Assembly: GCA_045531205.1 (NCBI GenBank)
Contig: JAZSDN010000002.1
Coordinates: 10,943-74,942, forward strand
Source of the DNA: JAZNQL01 sp045531205
GTDB lineage: Bacteria > Bacillota > Clostridia > UMGS1883 > UMGS1540
Reading direction: 5' to 3'
DNA: 64,000 nt
Under the pieces are notes generated by a model. That model was not told where the DNA came from, did not search any database, and worked only from the letters and a program-made list of their open reading frames with translations. Shown piece after piece: positions 9,083-17,011 of this stretch (within the stretch, counting starts at the first letter, position 1; each line of letters begins with the position of its first letter). The position numbers and the translations under genes were made by a program.

Positions 9083-9446
9083 TTTGCTTCACCTCATTAA
9101 ACACACTCACAAATTTAAGGGAGTAAGCATATACACCCGTAAAATCGGCATTTTCAAGCTCCGAAGCAATAGAGTATTTATTCCCCTTGTATATTATTTC
9201 AGCACCTTTTAAGGCACTTGCAAGCGGCGTAAGCATATATAAAACTCTGTCTTGCTCGGTCAAAGTTCCCTCTGACCTAAACAACTTGCTTTGCCTATGT
9301 GAAAGAATAGCTCCGTTTAAGGTTGTTTCTATTCTTCCACCTTTTACAAGGTCGCCGCTTTCGTTATAGCCGTCCTCGGAATAGGTGACAGCGGTAAATT
9401 CTCTTGAATATTTTCTTATTAAATACTCAAAATTCATATACTGCAT
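9075..9446 (-). CDS. Head-tail joining (neck) protein, putative
   Basis: The 123-residue protein has a central beta-barrel-like stretch (TTLNGAILSHRQSKLFRSEG, LKGAEIIYKGNKYSI) as seen in head closure or stopper proteins. It lies between the presumed tail completion protein and the terminator-like protein, the normal location of such a protein. No signature was recognised beyond that. A second possible start (MNFEYL) lies three codons in. Confidence 0.5.
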   Translation of the reverse strand: MQYMNFEYLIRKYSREFTAVTYSEDGYNESGDLVKGGRIETTLNGAILSHRQSKLFRSEGTLTEQDRVLYMLTPLASALKGAEIIYKGNKYSIASELENADFTGVYAYSLKFVSVFNEVKQNG

Positions 9447-9449
9447 TTA

Positions 9450-10055
9450 TCAACCCTCCGTTTTCCAAGATATACTTTCAATAAGGTTGCCTGTATCTAC
9501 AAGAGGATTACTGCTACCTTTAGCTTCTTTTGTAGCCCAACTGTTCGGGGGGCTTGAAATGTCACGAATTTTAGTTTTTATAGCGGTTGCCATTTGTTCA
9601 CCGTACAAATCAAGCAAATCATCAACGGTCATTTTACCGTTAAGCACTTGATTTAATGCTCTTTCCACTTGCTTAATTATATTGTCAACATTTTCATCGT
9701 GTCCTGTACGCAAAAATGACCTTTCGGGGATTTTTACCGACTTTGTAAGCCAATATAAGACCTCAAAACTGTCTTTTCCGTTATCCTGACACAAAAATAG
9801 TTCACCGCTATCGGTTTTTAGCGTCCATAAATCGCTAAATTCACCTGCTTTTTTGCCTTTGGCTTTGGGGTGAACAGGAACAGTTAAATATTTTGATTTT
9901 TTTGCAACAATATCCGCTCCATATTCGTGAATTCCAGCCAACCAAGCGTGTTCACCTTTTAAAGCTCCAACTTGCACCTTTTTGTCGCTCAATGTTTCTA
10001 ATGTTTTGGCAATTTGGGGGAGATTATCTATTTTCGTAGTGTATTTAACACCCAT
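9450..10055 (-). CDS. Tail completion / morphogenesis protein
   Basis: The 201-residue basic protein shows the pattern of the phage virion morphogenesis group: an N-terminal VQVGALKGEHAWLAGIHEYG, then IPERSFLRTGHDEN, and a C-terminal stretch with SSPPNSWATKEAKGSSNPLV followed by DTGNLIESISW. This PP...T..K...PL.DTG.L..SI layout is shared by Mu gpG-like and HK97 gp10-like proteins that join tails to heads. It is coupled to its neighbours by short spacers. Confidence 0.7.
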   Translation of the reverse strand: MGVKYTTKIDNLPQIAKTLETLSDKKVQVGALKGEHAWLAGIHEYGADIVAKKSKYLTVPVHPKAKGKKAGEFSDLWTLKTDSGELFLCQDNGKDSFEVLYWLTKSVKIPERSFLRTGHDENVDNIIKQVERALNQVLNGKMTVDDLLDLYGEQMATAIKTKIRDISSPPNSWATKEAKGSSNPLVDTGNLIESISWKTEG

Positions 10056-10067
10056 AATTATTCCCCC

Positions 10068-10424
10068 TTACCGCCATTTTCTTTGTGCATGAACAAAACG
10101 CACTCGGGGTTTAAGGAAATTTGAAAGCAATTCTTCTGCGTATTGCCACAAGAGGGCGTTTTTGTCGGTATCTGCAAAAGATAACGACAATCCCTCTATG
10201 CTTTCACTTAAAACGCCTGTACCCATCGTTTGAATATCAGAGAATTTAATTAAAAACAGCCTTACACAAGACGGCAAGGCTGCTAAATCTTCATCGTTAT
10301 TCATATCAAATTCAAGCGTTGTGTTTGCTTTTACCCATTCCAAACCACTTTCAACAATGAGTATATCCCTTTCGGTTATAGGTGCAATGCCAAGTTTAAG
10401 CTTCTGTACTTGTTGTTCCGTCAT
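10068..10424 (-). CDS. Head-tail connector (gp6-like)
   Basis: The start is placed at the ATG for MTEQQVQKLKLGI (10424), because the upstream extension is a frame shadow of the Lys/Glu/Ala-rich gene it overlaps by 29 bases. The 118-residue product is helical and has LPSCVRLFLIKFSDI and ALLWQYAEELLSNFLKPRVR, consistent with small helical connector proteins that dock on the portal. Position just after the capsid cluster supports this. Low sequence signature. Confidence 0.55.
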   Translation of the reverse strand: MTEQQVQKLKLGIAPITERDILIVESGLEWVKANTTLEFDMNNDEDLAALPSCVRLFLIKFSDIQTMGTGVLSESIEGLSLSFADTDKNALLWQYAEELLSNFLKPRVRFVHAQRKWR

Positions 10425-10761
10425 TCTCTGCACCCGCCTTTTCAGCAGATTTATTGCCCTGCTTTTTAGGCTTTTCGGCTTTTTCTGCTGCTTTAGCGGC
10501 TTCTTCGGCTGCCTTTGCTTCTGCTTCGGCTTTAGCTTTCGCTTCTTCCTCCGCTTTTTTTGCAGCTTCTTCCTCGGCTGCCTTTTTAGCCGCTTCTTCG
10601 GCTGCCTTTGCTTCTTCCTCTGCTTTTGCTTTGGCTTCTGCTTCGGCTTTTGCTTTTGCCGCTTCTTCTGCTTGTGCTGTTGCAAGGTCGGTAATCACCT
10701 TATCCTGCTGTTGCTGTTGCATATTTAATTTGCGGCGCATATTCCAAAATGTACAACCCAT
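10396..10761 (-). CDS. Lys/Glu/Ala-rich helical protein
   Basis: The 121-residue protein starts MGCTFWNMRRKLNMQQQQQD and then runs for about 80 residues almost only of Ala, Glu and Lys in heptad-like repeats, giving a continuous charged helix or coiled coil, and ends with a Ser/Thr-rich tail. GGGAGG precedes the ATG. The repeat makes the other frames artificially open. It follows the capsid gene, so it may be a minor head or linker protein; no homology can be claimed for low-complexity sequence. Confidence 0.6.
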   Translation of the reverse strand: MGCTFWNMRRKLNMQQQQQDKVITDLATAQAEEAAKAKAEAEAKAKAEEEAKAAEEAAKKAAEEEAAKKAEEEAKAKAEAEAKAAEEAAKAAEKAEKPKKQGNKSAEKAGAENDGTTSTEA

Positions 10762-10780
10762 TTAAAAACCTCCCTTCTAT

Positions 10781-10804
10781 CATTTTCGTGAAGTCACGAA
10801 AATG
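10781..10804 (-). other. Perfect 10-bp hairpin after the capsid gene
   Basis: CATTTTCGTG and CACGAAAATG pair perfectly around a four-base loop, three bases after the capsid stop codon. There is no U-run after it on the minus strand, so it is more likely an mRNA-stabilising or processing hairpin than a terminator. Confidence 0.6.
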
Positions 10805-10806
10805 GT

Positions 10807-11796
10807 TTAGCCAATCTTGTGTTTAAGACAAGCAAGAGCAACCTTCTTATGGTCAACTGCAAGTGTCCAGTTTTCAGCTTTTTCAAGGTCAACATTTGCA
10901 GGGTACATGTGATTGGGGTCTGTATATGTACCGTCACTGTTCCAAGAAAGACCACGGGGGTGAATAATCTGACACCAACGGTTGATAAGGTAATTCTTTG
11001 CACCAATGCTGTCACGGTCTGTTTCTGTACCGACAAAGCCTTTGGGTGAGCCGTCCTGACGAATAAACGCACCCTTACCAACGAAGTATGTGTCATATAC
11101 ATCACCATTCACAGGCATACCGTCGTCAACTCTGATTGAGTAGTTAAGGTAACGCTCCATTTCAACACTTGACTGTGAAGGGTCAAAAATAGGATTACGG
11201 GTAATCATGCCTTTCTTTTGAAGGTCTGTGTATGTTGCAGAGTGCATAAATACCATACCGAGTGAATCGTAATGGTCGCCAAGAAGCTGCTTTGTATCAA
11301 GAGTTGCAGCGTCAGAAATACAAGCCGCAGCACCTTCCATTGCTGAAATGTCATTAACGTGGTCTTTAAGAGCATTTGCAAAAATACCTTTAAGGATAGA
11401 AAGGTAAACTTTCTGCTCTCTTGTGTTTCTCCAATCAGCAATAAGCTGAATAATTGCGTTCATAGGGTCTGCACCGCCAAGAACGTGAGCAAGGTCTGTG
11501 CTGCCCCAAGCTCTCTGACGAATAAGCAGGGTTGCTTTTGCTTGCTTTGTGGTAATGTTACCTACGCTCACATCTTGCTCGCCAAATACATCTTCCTCAC
11601 CGTCAAGAGCGTTAAACATAGGAAGGTCAATAAATCTGCCACCCTCGGGCTGACCGTTAATAAGCTCTGCTACCTGTGAATCAGGTGTTGCAATGCCTGA
11701 ATTAATAAAACTGTTACGCTCGGTTGTTCTGTCAATAACATACTTTGAAAATTTTTCGGGTACGATTTGCATATTTGCAATAGTTGTAACTGCCAT
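10807..11796 (-). CDS. Major capsid protein
   Basis: The 329-residue protein follows the scaffold gene by 17 bases and has a strong ribosome site. It begins MAVTTIANMQIVPEKFSKYV and contains RNSFINSGIATPDSQVAEL, LLIRQRAWGSTDLAHVLGG and QLIADWRNTREQKVYLSILK, with a C-terminal NWTLAVDHKKVALACLKHKI. This is typical of HK97-fold major capsid proteins of the group found with DUF4355-type scaffolds in Firmicutes phages. The size and the place between scaffold and connector support the call. I cannot resolve the exact capsid subfamily. Confidence 0.85.
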   Translation of the reverse strand: MAVTTIANMQIVPEKFSKYVIDRTTERNSFINSGIATPDSQVAELINGQPEGGRFIDLPMFNALDGEEDVFGEQDVSVGNITTKQAKATLLIRQRAWGSTDLAHVLGGADPMNAIIQLIADWRNTREQKVYLSILKGIFANALKDHVNDISAMEGAAACISDAATLDTKQLLGDHYDSLGMVFMHSATYTDLQKKGMITRNPIFDPSQSSVEMERYLNYSIRVDDGMPVNGDVYDTYFVGKGAFIRQDGSPKGFVGTETDRDSIGAKNYLINRWCQIIHPRGLSWNSDGTYTDPNHMYPANVDLEKAENWTLAVDHKKVALACLKHKIG

Positions 11797-11813
11797 TGTT
11801 TAAGTCCTCCTTA

Positions 11814-12497
11814 TTACTTTACCCCTGCTGCCGCTCTAAGCTGTGCAGCCAATTCGGGGTTGCTTATTTCAAGCTCCATTTGTTTTGTGATATTAATTTG
11901 TCCTTCGGCGAATGGATTTACACCGCCGTTAAGATTGCCACCCTTTGCAGGTGTACCGCCTTTTTCTTTAAAGCGTCTGTTGACTTCCGCAGTAACAGCC
12001 TTGTCAAAAAGTTCTTTAAAAGCTTTAACTTTGCTGTCGATTTCTGTTTCATCTTCACCCATTACAAATTCAACAAGTGAAAGTGAGGTATCACTGCCGT
12101 CGTCAAGTCCCGCTTCTTTAATTGCTCTTACTGCATAAAGACGATTTTCTTTATCAGTAATAGCTTTTTCTCGCTCTGCAATCGCCGCTTCTTTTTCCTT
12201 AATCTCAACTTCTCGAAGTTCGTCGTCAGTAAGTTTGGCTTTTTGCAGATTTTCAAGCTTACGCTTCAATTCTGCATTTACTCTACGCTCCTGTGCCATT
12301 GCCTTATCAAGTCTTGATTGAACGATTTTATCAAGCTTTTCAAGGTCAAGAGCAGGTTGAGGTTCGGGGTCAGGGTTAGGCTGGGGTTCGGGGTCAGGTT
12401 CGGGGTCTGACGGTTTAGCGTGTTTTGCCAATTCGTCAAACTGTTCCTGTGTGATTGCACCGTTTTCCAGCAATGCTTTGAGTTCTTCAAGTGTCAT
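11814..12497 (-). CDS. Capsid scaffolding protein (DUF4355/GP20-like)
   Basis: The 227-residue acidic protein has an N-terminal Pro-Glu-Asp repeat (SDPEPDPEPQPNPDPEPQP), a long coiled coil from about residue 50 to 120 (RVNAELKRKLENLQKAKLTD, then EREKAITDKENRLYAVRAI) and a C-terminal basic, Gly-rich capsid-binding tail (RRFKEKGGTPAKGGNLNGGV). This is the standard layout of phage scaffolds that guide procapsid assembly and are then lost. It sits directly upstream of the capsid gene. Start supported by GGAGG. Confidence 0.8.
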   Translation of the reverse strand: MTLEELKALLENGAITQEQFDELAKHAKPSDPEPDPEPQPNPDPEPQPALDLEKLDKIVQSRLDKAMAQERRVNAELKRKLENLQKAKLTDDELREVEIKEKEAAIAEREKAITDKENRLYAVRAIKEAGLDDGSDTSLSLVEFVMGEDETEIDSKVKAFKELFDKAVTAEVNRRFKEKGGTPAKGGNLNGGVNPFAEGQINITKQMELEISNPELAAQLRAAAGVK

Positions 12498-12566
12498 TTG
12501 GTTTACCTCCTAAAAAATCCTTATAGAATTTTGTTTTTGCCACCATATAGATAGCTAAAAAGTGTA

Positions 12567-12599
12567 TAAAAAAAGAACGCACCATATAGATACGCTCTT
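12567..12599 (-). terminator. Rho-independent terminator (second of a tandem pair)
   Basis: On the minus strand AAGAGCG and CGTTCTT pair (one G-U) around a 13-base loop and are followed by TTTTTA. It lies about 14 bases after the first terminator and before the scaffold gene. Confidence 0.6.
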
Positions 12600-12610
12600 G
12601 ATTTATCAAA

Positions 12611-12640
12611 GAAAAAAAGCACTGTTTCACACAGTGCTTT
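12611..12640 (-). terminator. Rho-independent terminator after the tRNA cluster
   Basis: AAGCACTGT and a matching AACAGTGCTT form a stem of nine to ten base pairs followed by TTTTTC on the minus strand, 12 bases after the 3' end of tRNA-Gly. It should end the transcript that carries the tRNAs. Confidence 0.8.
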
Positions 12641-12651
12641 CTCTTTTCAGT

Positions 12652-12725
12652 TGGAGCAGATAGAGGGAATCGAACCCTCACAATTAGTTTGGAAAACTAA
12701 CATTCTTCCGTTAAACTATACCTGC
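12652..12725 (-). tRNA. tRNA-Gly(TCC)
   Basis: 74-nt cloverleaf with CCA encoded. The acceptor GCAGGTA pairs with TATCTGC, the anticodon stem is TTAGT/ACTAA with loop TTTCCAA, and the T arm is GAGGG/CCCTC. Reads GGA codons. Last tRNA of a four-gene minus-strand cluster. Confidence 0.93.
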
Positions 12726-12729
12726 ATAT

Positions 12730-12816
12730 TGGCGGGAAGTAGAGGATTTGAACCCCTGAACCATTACGGTTGCTTGTTTTCAAGACAAGTGCAATAACCC
12801 ACTCTGCCAACTTCCC
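12730..12816 (-). tRNA. tRNA-Ser(TGA)
   Basis: 87-nt class II tRNA with CCA encoded. The acceptor is GGGAAGT/ACTTCCC, the anticodon stem CTTGT/ACAAG with TGA in the loop, and a long variable arm (AACC/GGTT) is present. Four bases separate it from tRNA-Gly. Reads TCA codons. Confidence 0.93.
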
Positions 12817-12817
12817 A

Positions 12818-12920
12818 TATTTAGCCGTTGCGCTGTATCTTATCATTAGCCATTGGGGAAAAAGTCGTTAAAAAAACCCAATACTTAACTTCTCGCGCTT
12901 CAATACTCGCTTACGGCTGT
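12818..12920 (-). ncRNA. Structured spacer between tRNA-Leu and tRNA-Ser, possible small RNA
   Basis: This 103-base spacer is too long for simple tRNA spacing. On the minus strand AGCCGT near its start pairs with ACGGCT near its end, and an inner ATTGGG/CCCAAT hairpin is present. It is not a recognisable tRNA and has no coding frame. A small structured RNA co-transcribed with the tRNAs is possible; a decayed tRNA is the alternative. Confidence 0.3.
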
Positions 12921-12998
12921 TGGTGCGTATGGTGGGAGTTGAACCCACAACAAAACCGCTTTTGAGGCGGGTGCGTCTGCCAATTGCGCCACATACAC
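12921..12998 (-). tRNA. tRNA-Leu(CAA), unusually short variable region
   Basis: 78-nt gene with CCA encoded. The acceptor GTGTATG pairs with CATACGC, the D arm has the Leu-like GGCAGACGC, the anticodon loop is CTCAAAA and the T arm is GTGGG/CCCAC. Only about six bases lie between anticodon stem and T stem, whereas Leu tRNAs normally have a long variable arm. It would read TTG codons if charged with Leu. Confidence 0.85.
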
Positions 12999-13092
12999 AT
13001 ATTTGCTCGTCTGTCCGAGCGGTCAACCGTAACTTTCCGATTTGTCAGTACCATTCCAAAGAGGAAAAATTATGCCTTTGCAGCAAGCAAAG
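12999..13092. other. 94-base spacer inside tRNA cluster
   Basis: No gene seen. On the minus strand a GCTCG/CGAGC hairpin lies just upstream of tRNA-Leu. No similarity to the five long-stem RNAs at 44 kb was found beyond short matches. Confidence 0.4.
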
Positions 13093-13167
13093 TGGCAGGG
13101 ATAGCAGGATTTGAACCTGCGAATGCGGGAGTCAAAGTCCCGTGTCTTACCGCTTGACTATACCCCT
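13093..13167 (-). tRNA. tRNA-Gln(TTG)
   Basis: 75-nt cloverleaf with CCA encoded. The acceptor AGGGGTA pairs with TATCCCT, the anticodon stem is CGGGA/TCCCG with loop CTTTGAC, and the T arm is GCAGG/CCTGC. First gene of the cluster; reads CAA codons. Confidence 0.93.
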
Positions 13168-13271
13168 ATATAAAAGTGACCCTTGCACCCACCCAATGCA
13201 AGGGTCTAAGACATAGAAAGGAGAAAATACTGAAAAAATCCTCAAAAAATCAGTCCACTCTATTCTATATT

Positions 13272-13300
13272 AGTATAACATTTTTAACTTTTAAAAGATA
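13272..13300 (-). promoter_or_regulatory. Putative promoter for the tRNA cluster
   Basis: On the minus strand an extended -10, TGTTATACT, lies about 105 bases upstream of tRNA-Gln in a very AT-rich stretch. The -35 position is a weak TATCTT at 17-bp spacing. With the terminator after tRNA-Gly it would define a separate tRNA transcript. Confidence 0.5.
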
Positions 13301-13369
13301 TTGACATATTACACAAAAAAACTTATTGAAATTTGGTTATTTTGCAAAAATTCTATGCAGGAATATGTT

Positions 13370-13594
13370 TTAATCCCACATCTCACCGTTTTTTGGGTAT
13401 AATTCAAGCACTTTATAAAAATTCGGGATTTCTTTTATCGGTTTATTGTTTTTTAAAGCTGTTAAAACTTCAATTTTTTCGTCAAGCATTTCGTTACTAT
13501 CCAAGTCAAAGAATTGACTAACTTCATAGCAATCTACTTGAAAGAGCAAATCTAAAATTTTTTCCCTTTTTTCTATCAATTCTCTTTCGGTCAT
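13370..13594 (-). CDS. Small hypothetical protein in head cluster
   Basis: The start is set at MTERELIEKREKILDL (13594), two bases from the upstream stop, giving 74 residues; the longer upstream frame overlaps the MuF gene. The product is helical and acidic (FQVDCYEVSQFFDLDSNEML). A similar small gene often follows the head morphogenesis gene, but no function is known. Confidence 0.6.
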   Translation of the reverse strand: MTERELIEKREKILDLLFQVDCYEVSQFFDLDSNEMLDEKIEVLTALKNNKPIKEIPNFYKVLELYPKNGEMWD

Positions 13595-13595
13595 A

Positions 13596-15527
13596 TTATT
13601 CACCCGCCTTTTTAAGCAGTTCTTCAATCAAATTATCCAACTCGGCACACAGTTCGGGTTTGTCTTTGCGTAACATATCAATCAAATCAGGTCTTGTTAC
13701 GCTTAAAGAAGCATAGTTTGCAACAGTTTCTTTGATTCTGTTACCTTCCCTTGCGTAATATTGCTGTCCGTGTCCGTACTTTACAGTGCCATTCGCTCTA
13801 TATGTACCCTTTGATAATGCGTCATAAATATCTTGCAGGTTACAAATACCGCCACCCATTATATTGCGTGATTCGTAATCTCGTTCAACTTCCATTGCAG
13901 TGCGAAGCTTTTTAGCTTCTTTTTCATATTGCTTATATGCCGCATAATCTTCCCAAGAGGGTTTTCCATTCGGCAAATATTTTTCTCTTGTATCGGCAAT
14001 CTTCTTTTTGTAGGTTGTTTCCAAACGATTTCTTATAACTTCGTGTTCATTATTGTGTTTTTTGAACAATTCGGCTATCTCGTCACCTATATCGTCTGAT
14101 GTATTTCTGAATGTATCAATAAGCGGCTGTTGCTGTGAGCTAAACCAATTATTATACTTCTTAACATCTTTTCTGCCGTACATATCAAGTAAGTGCATTT
14201 GTTCGTGCAGAGTAGTATTGACTTGACCTGCAATGTTATCGCCCTTTAATTTAGGAATATTGAATTTAACATCTACAATCTCGTGATTGTTTGCTTTGTA
14301 GCGGTAGTTAATAGCGTGATTTTTGCCGTGAGAAATCTTAAACGGAATGTTGTTTGCACTAAAATTCTCTAACTTACCTAAACTTGCATACAATTTCAAT
14401 GCGTTCGGGTCTGCTCCCTCAATATTATTGACAAAATCAATAAGTTTTTGAGTGTTCTTGCCCTCTGCTCCTTTGGTAAATGCTTCGGGATAATCGGACA
14501 TTTGCAATTCAACCTTTTCAGGTTCAATCTGCTGTACTGTTTGTTTAGGTTGCACCGCTTCCAATTTCTTGCCTGTGGCTTTTGCAAATTCTTCGGGTGT
14601 CATAAGGTTATATTCTACATAACAACGACAATTACAATCGTGAGCAGCTACACCGCTTTGTGACGGAGCTTTCGCTTTTACTCCACCACCCAAATTAAAC
14701 AACTCACCCACCTTAACGGTTTGCCCTTCCATTTTTATATGATTAGCACCGTTTCTGCTTAAAGTGGTTTTCCAACCCTTTTTTGTGTGTTTCCTTTGTT
14801 GCGGTCTTACTCGTTCATCTTTCATTGTTCGCCAAGTTGCCGCATAGATTAAGTTGCTACCTTCAAGCCCTTCACTTAAATGCTCTGCACAATCCATAAA
14901 GCCACTTTCAATATTTCGGTGTGTTTCAGTTCTTGCAATGTTCTTTGCCTTGCTCTCGCTTACTCCAATTCGTTCAGATATGCGTTTTGCTGCCTGCTCG
15001 TATCTGTCACCGTTCATAAGAGCAATGTTTAATTCCTCTTGTATTTGATATATAATATCTGCCCTGTTTCTTTCTAAAATTCTCGGCAATGTTAATTTGC
15101 TTATGTTGTTATTTACCGCTTGTTTTAGCACTTCGGGGCGTACTGATATATCTTTTGTAACCTCTGCAAGTTTCTGTGCTGTATCTGCCTTTTTTATGGC
15201 TTCTGCCATACCTTTGTAGCACTCCGAATAAGTTTTATCAATAAGACTTATTAATTCTTTTTTAAGAGCTGGGGTCATATCATCAACATTTTTGACTATC
15301 TCATTCAAGAACCACGCTTTATTTCTATTTGCGTCAAGAGTTGCGGTATATATTCTGCCGTCCTTGTCAGCGTATTTAACATATTGTTCTGCAAGAAAAT
15401 TGTTGAGGTCTTTTTCAAGGGAGCGGTATATTTTTTTTATCTTTTCTTCTGTTAGCTTTTCACGGCTTTCCTCAATTCTGCGTATCTCATACAGCAGTTC
15501 ATTAAGGCTTGTTTTTGATTTAGGCAA
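13596..15527 (-). CDS. MuF-like head morphogenesis protein fused to a HExxH metallopeptidase-like domain
   Basis: The 643-residue protein (TTG start, GGGGGTG upstream) has an N-terminal helical part and, at about 185-310, the MuF/SPP1 gp7 domain: NIARTETHRNIESGF, TWRTMKDERVRPQQRKHTKK and the Cys/His end HDCNCRCYVEY. These minor head proteins associate with the portal and enter the capsid. Residues about 350-640 form a second domain with TTLHEQMHLLD, a HExxH zinc motif, and a later ETVANYASL that could supply a third ligand. Passenger enzyme domains on MuF proteins are known in other phages and may be injected with DNA. The peptidase function is inferred from motif only. Confidence 0.8.
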   Translation of the reverse strand: MPKSKTSLNELLYEIRRIEESREKLTEEKIKKIYRSLEKDLNNFLAEQYVKYADKDGRIYTATLDANRNKAWFLNEIVKNVDDMTPALKKELISLIDKTYSECYKGMAEAIKKADTAQKLAEVTKDISVRPEVLKQAVNNNISKLTLPRILERNRADIIYQIQEELNIALMNGDRYEQAAKRISERIGVSESKAKNIARTETHRNIESGFMDCAEHLSEGLEGSNLIYAATWRTMKDERVRPQQRKHTKKGWKTTLSRNGANHIKMEGQTVKVGELFNLGGGVKAKAPSQSGVAAHDCNCRCYVEYNLMTPEEFAKATGKKLEAVQPKQTVQQIEPEKVELQMSDYPEAFTKGAEGKNTQKLIDFVNNIEGADPNALKLYASLGKLENFSANNIPFKISHGKNHAINYRYKANNHEIVDVKFNIPKLKGDNIAGQVNTTLHEQMHLLDMYGRKDVKKYNNWFSSQQQPLIDTFRNTSDDIGDEIAELFKKHNNEHEVIRNRLETTYKKKIADTREKYLPNGKPSWEDYAAYKQYEKEAKKLRTAMEVERDYESRNIMGGGICNLQDIYDALSKGTYRANGTVKYGHGQQYYAREGNRIKETVANYASLSVTRPDLIDMLRKDKPELCAELDNLIEELLKKAGE

Positions 15528-15550
15528 TATACCACCCCCTTTATGTTAGT

Positions 15551-17011
15551 TTATTCATCATCATTATTGGGATTAGGCTCGGTTTCACTGTCGTTATCAT
15601 CATCGTCACCTTGTACTTTTTCGTACAAATCCATTGCTCTTTCTTTTTCTTCCGCAATAAGTTCCATAATAAAATCAACATCATCAATGCCCGATATCTG
15701 CGAATATACCCACGCTTTCGGCAATCCTGCTGAAATAAGAGATTGTGCCGTTTGTGCTTCTGACAATCTATCAAGCGGGAAATTACGATGAAATTCCATA
15801 CAGAATTGAAGCGGGTCAGCCTTAATGCCTTTTTTAGCCCAGCTTGAACACAATACTTTCCACATATGTTGTGCGGAGTTCATTACACTTGCTTCAAAGG
15901 TTGCACATTTCGTTTCAAGACCGTGCAGCTTAAATTTCAGTGAAACACCGCTTGCTGTTCCGAAACTTTCATCACCCAAATTCGGAGTTCTTGAAAATCT
16001 GTATATATTATCTTCCAATCTATCCAAATGATTTTGAGTGAATGTATCATTGATATTTTTGGTAAGCCATTTTACGGGGTCGCTGCTTTGGTTCATTCCA
16101 ACGGGAGGAATAATAAGGCTACCGCTCTTTTGTGCTTTTGTAATCACTTCATCGTCTGCATTAAGGTTAATCAACAACATTGCGTGTACAAAAGCTTCAA
16201 GTTCATTTGAATTATCCGAGATAACCTTGTCAGCGTCGTCAATAAGAGCAAGCACCTTTTCAGCGTCACCAAGATATTCTTTGTTGTTTGCGATACCTTG
16301 CAAGGGGCAATAATCAAATAGATGTTCCGCTTTATCAACAAAGGTAAGTGAAGTAAGTTGACCTTTAAAGATATATTTGTATTTGTTGTCGTAAAATTCA
16401 GCAATCCACGAAGCAACGCCGTCTATATCTTTAATTTCGTAATATCTTATGGCAAATTCAGGTTCGGAAATATCTATATCTGACATAGGAATTGTTTCAA
16501 ATCCGTGTATAGGCAATACTCTTTCTTCACCCTCTTTGTCAATATAGAACAATCTGCCCGAATAACCGTATGTACTTGCGAATTTGGTTGTTTCCATATC
16601 AACGCCAAACATATTATTGCGGGTAGTAAAGTCGGTGAGCCTTTTTGTAACTTCATCAACTGCTTTTTCACCGCCCGTTACTTCCTCTGCTTCATCTGTA
16701 TCGCTGTAACTGTATGTAATAGGCTCTCCTGCAAAGTAACCTGTTTTAAAATCAATAATTTCACCGAAATAATCATTATTGATTTTGTTATTTATCGGGT
16801 TTTCTTCATCTTCATATTTGGGAGTTCGTGAAAAAATCGGCACACCTTCCGCAATAGCCATATATCGCTTATAAAGTTTCCTGTTATAATCGGCATTGGG
16901 TTTGTGCTTTTGAATGATTTTGACAAGCAGCTCTGCTGATATGCCATTTTTACGAATTTCCTCTATTTCTGCCGTAAAATCAGGCAGCAATTCAAGCTCT
17001 GTTCTTAACAT
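15551..17011 (-). CDS. Portal protein (SPP1 gp6-like)
   Basis: The 486-residue protein has the portal layout of the SPP1 gp6 family: helical N-terminus, wing with GYSGRLFYIDKEGEERVLPI, the stem region (LALIDDADKVISDNSNELEA, then FVHAMLLINLNADDE), and ASGVSLKFKLHGLETKCATF, ending in an acidic Asp/Glu tail. It forms the dodecameric DNA gate at the capsid vertex. The order terminase-portal-MuF is canonical. Confidence 0.9.
   Translation of the reverse strand: MLRTELELLPDFTAEIEEIRKNGISAELLVKIIQKHKPNADYNRKLYKRYMAIAEGVPIFSRTPKYEDEENPINNKINNDYFGEIIDFKTGYFAGEPITYSYSDTDEAEEVTGGEKAVDEVTKRLTDFTTRNNMFGVDMETTKFASTYGYSGRLFYIDKEGEERVLPIHGFETIPMSDIDISEPEFAIRYYEIKDIDGVASWIAEFYDNKYKYIFKGQLTSLTFVDKAEHLFDYCPLQGIANNKEYLGDAEKVLALIDDADKVISDNSNELEAFVHAMLLINLNADDEVITKAQKSGSLIIPPVGMNQSSDPVKWLTKNINDTFTQNHLDRLEDNIYRFSRTPNLGDESFGTASGVSLKFKLHGLETKCATFEASVMNSAQHMWKVLCSSWAKKGIKADPLQFCMEFHRNFPLDRLSEAQTAQSLISAGLPKAWVYSQISGIDDVDFIMELIAEEKERAMDLYEKVQGDDDDNDSETEPNPNNDDE

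Noticed and set aside
10321..10765. Plus-strand frames rich in Cys/Phe or Ala/Ser.
   Set aside because: Artefacts of the Lys/Glu/Ala repeat gene on the opposite strand.
12487..12681. A 64-codon minus-strand frame after the tRNA cluster.
   Set aside because: It begins inside tRNA-Gly and runs through two terminators; no suitable ribosome site.
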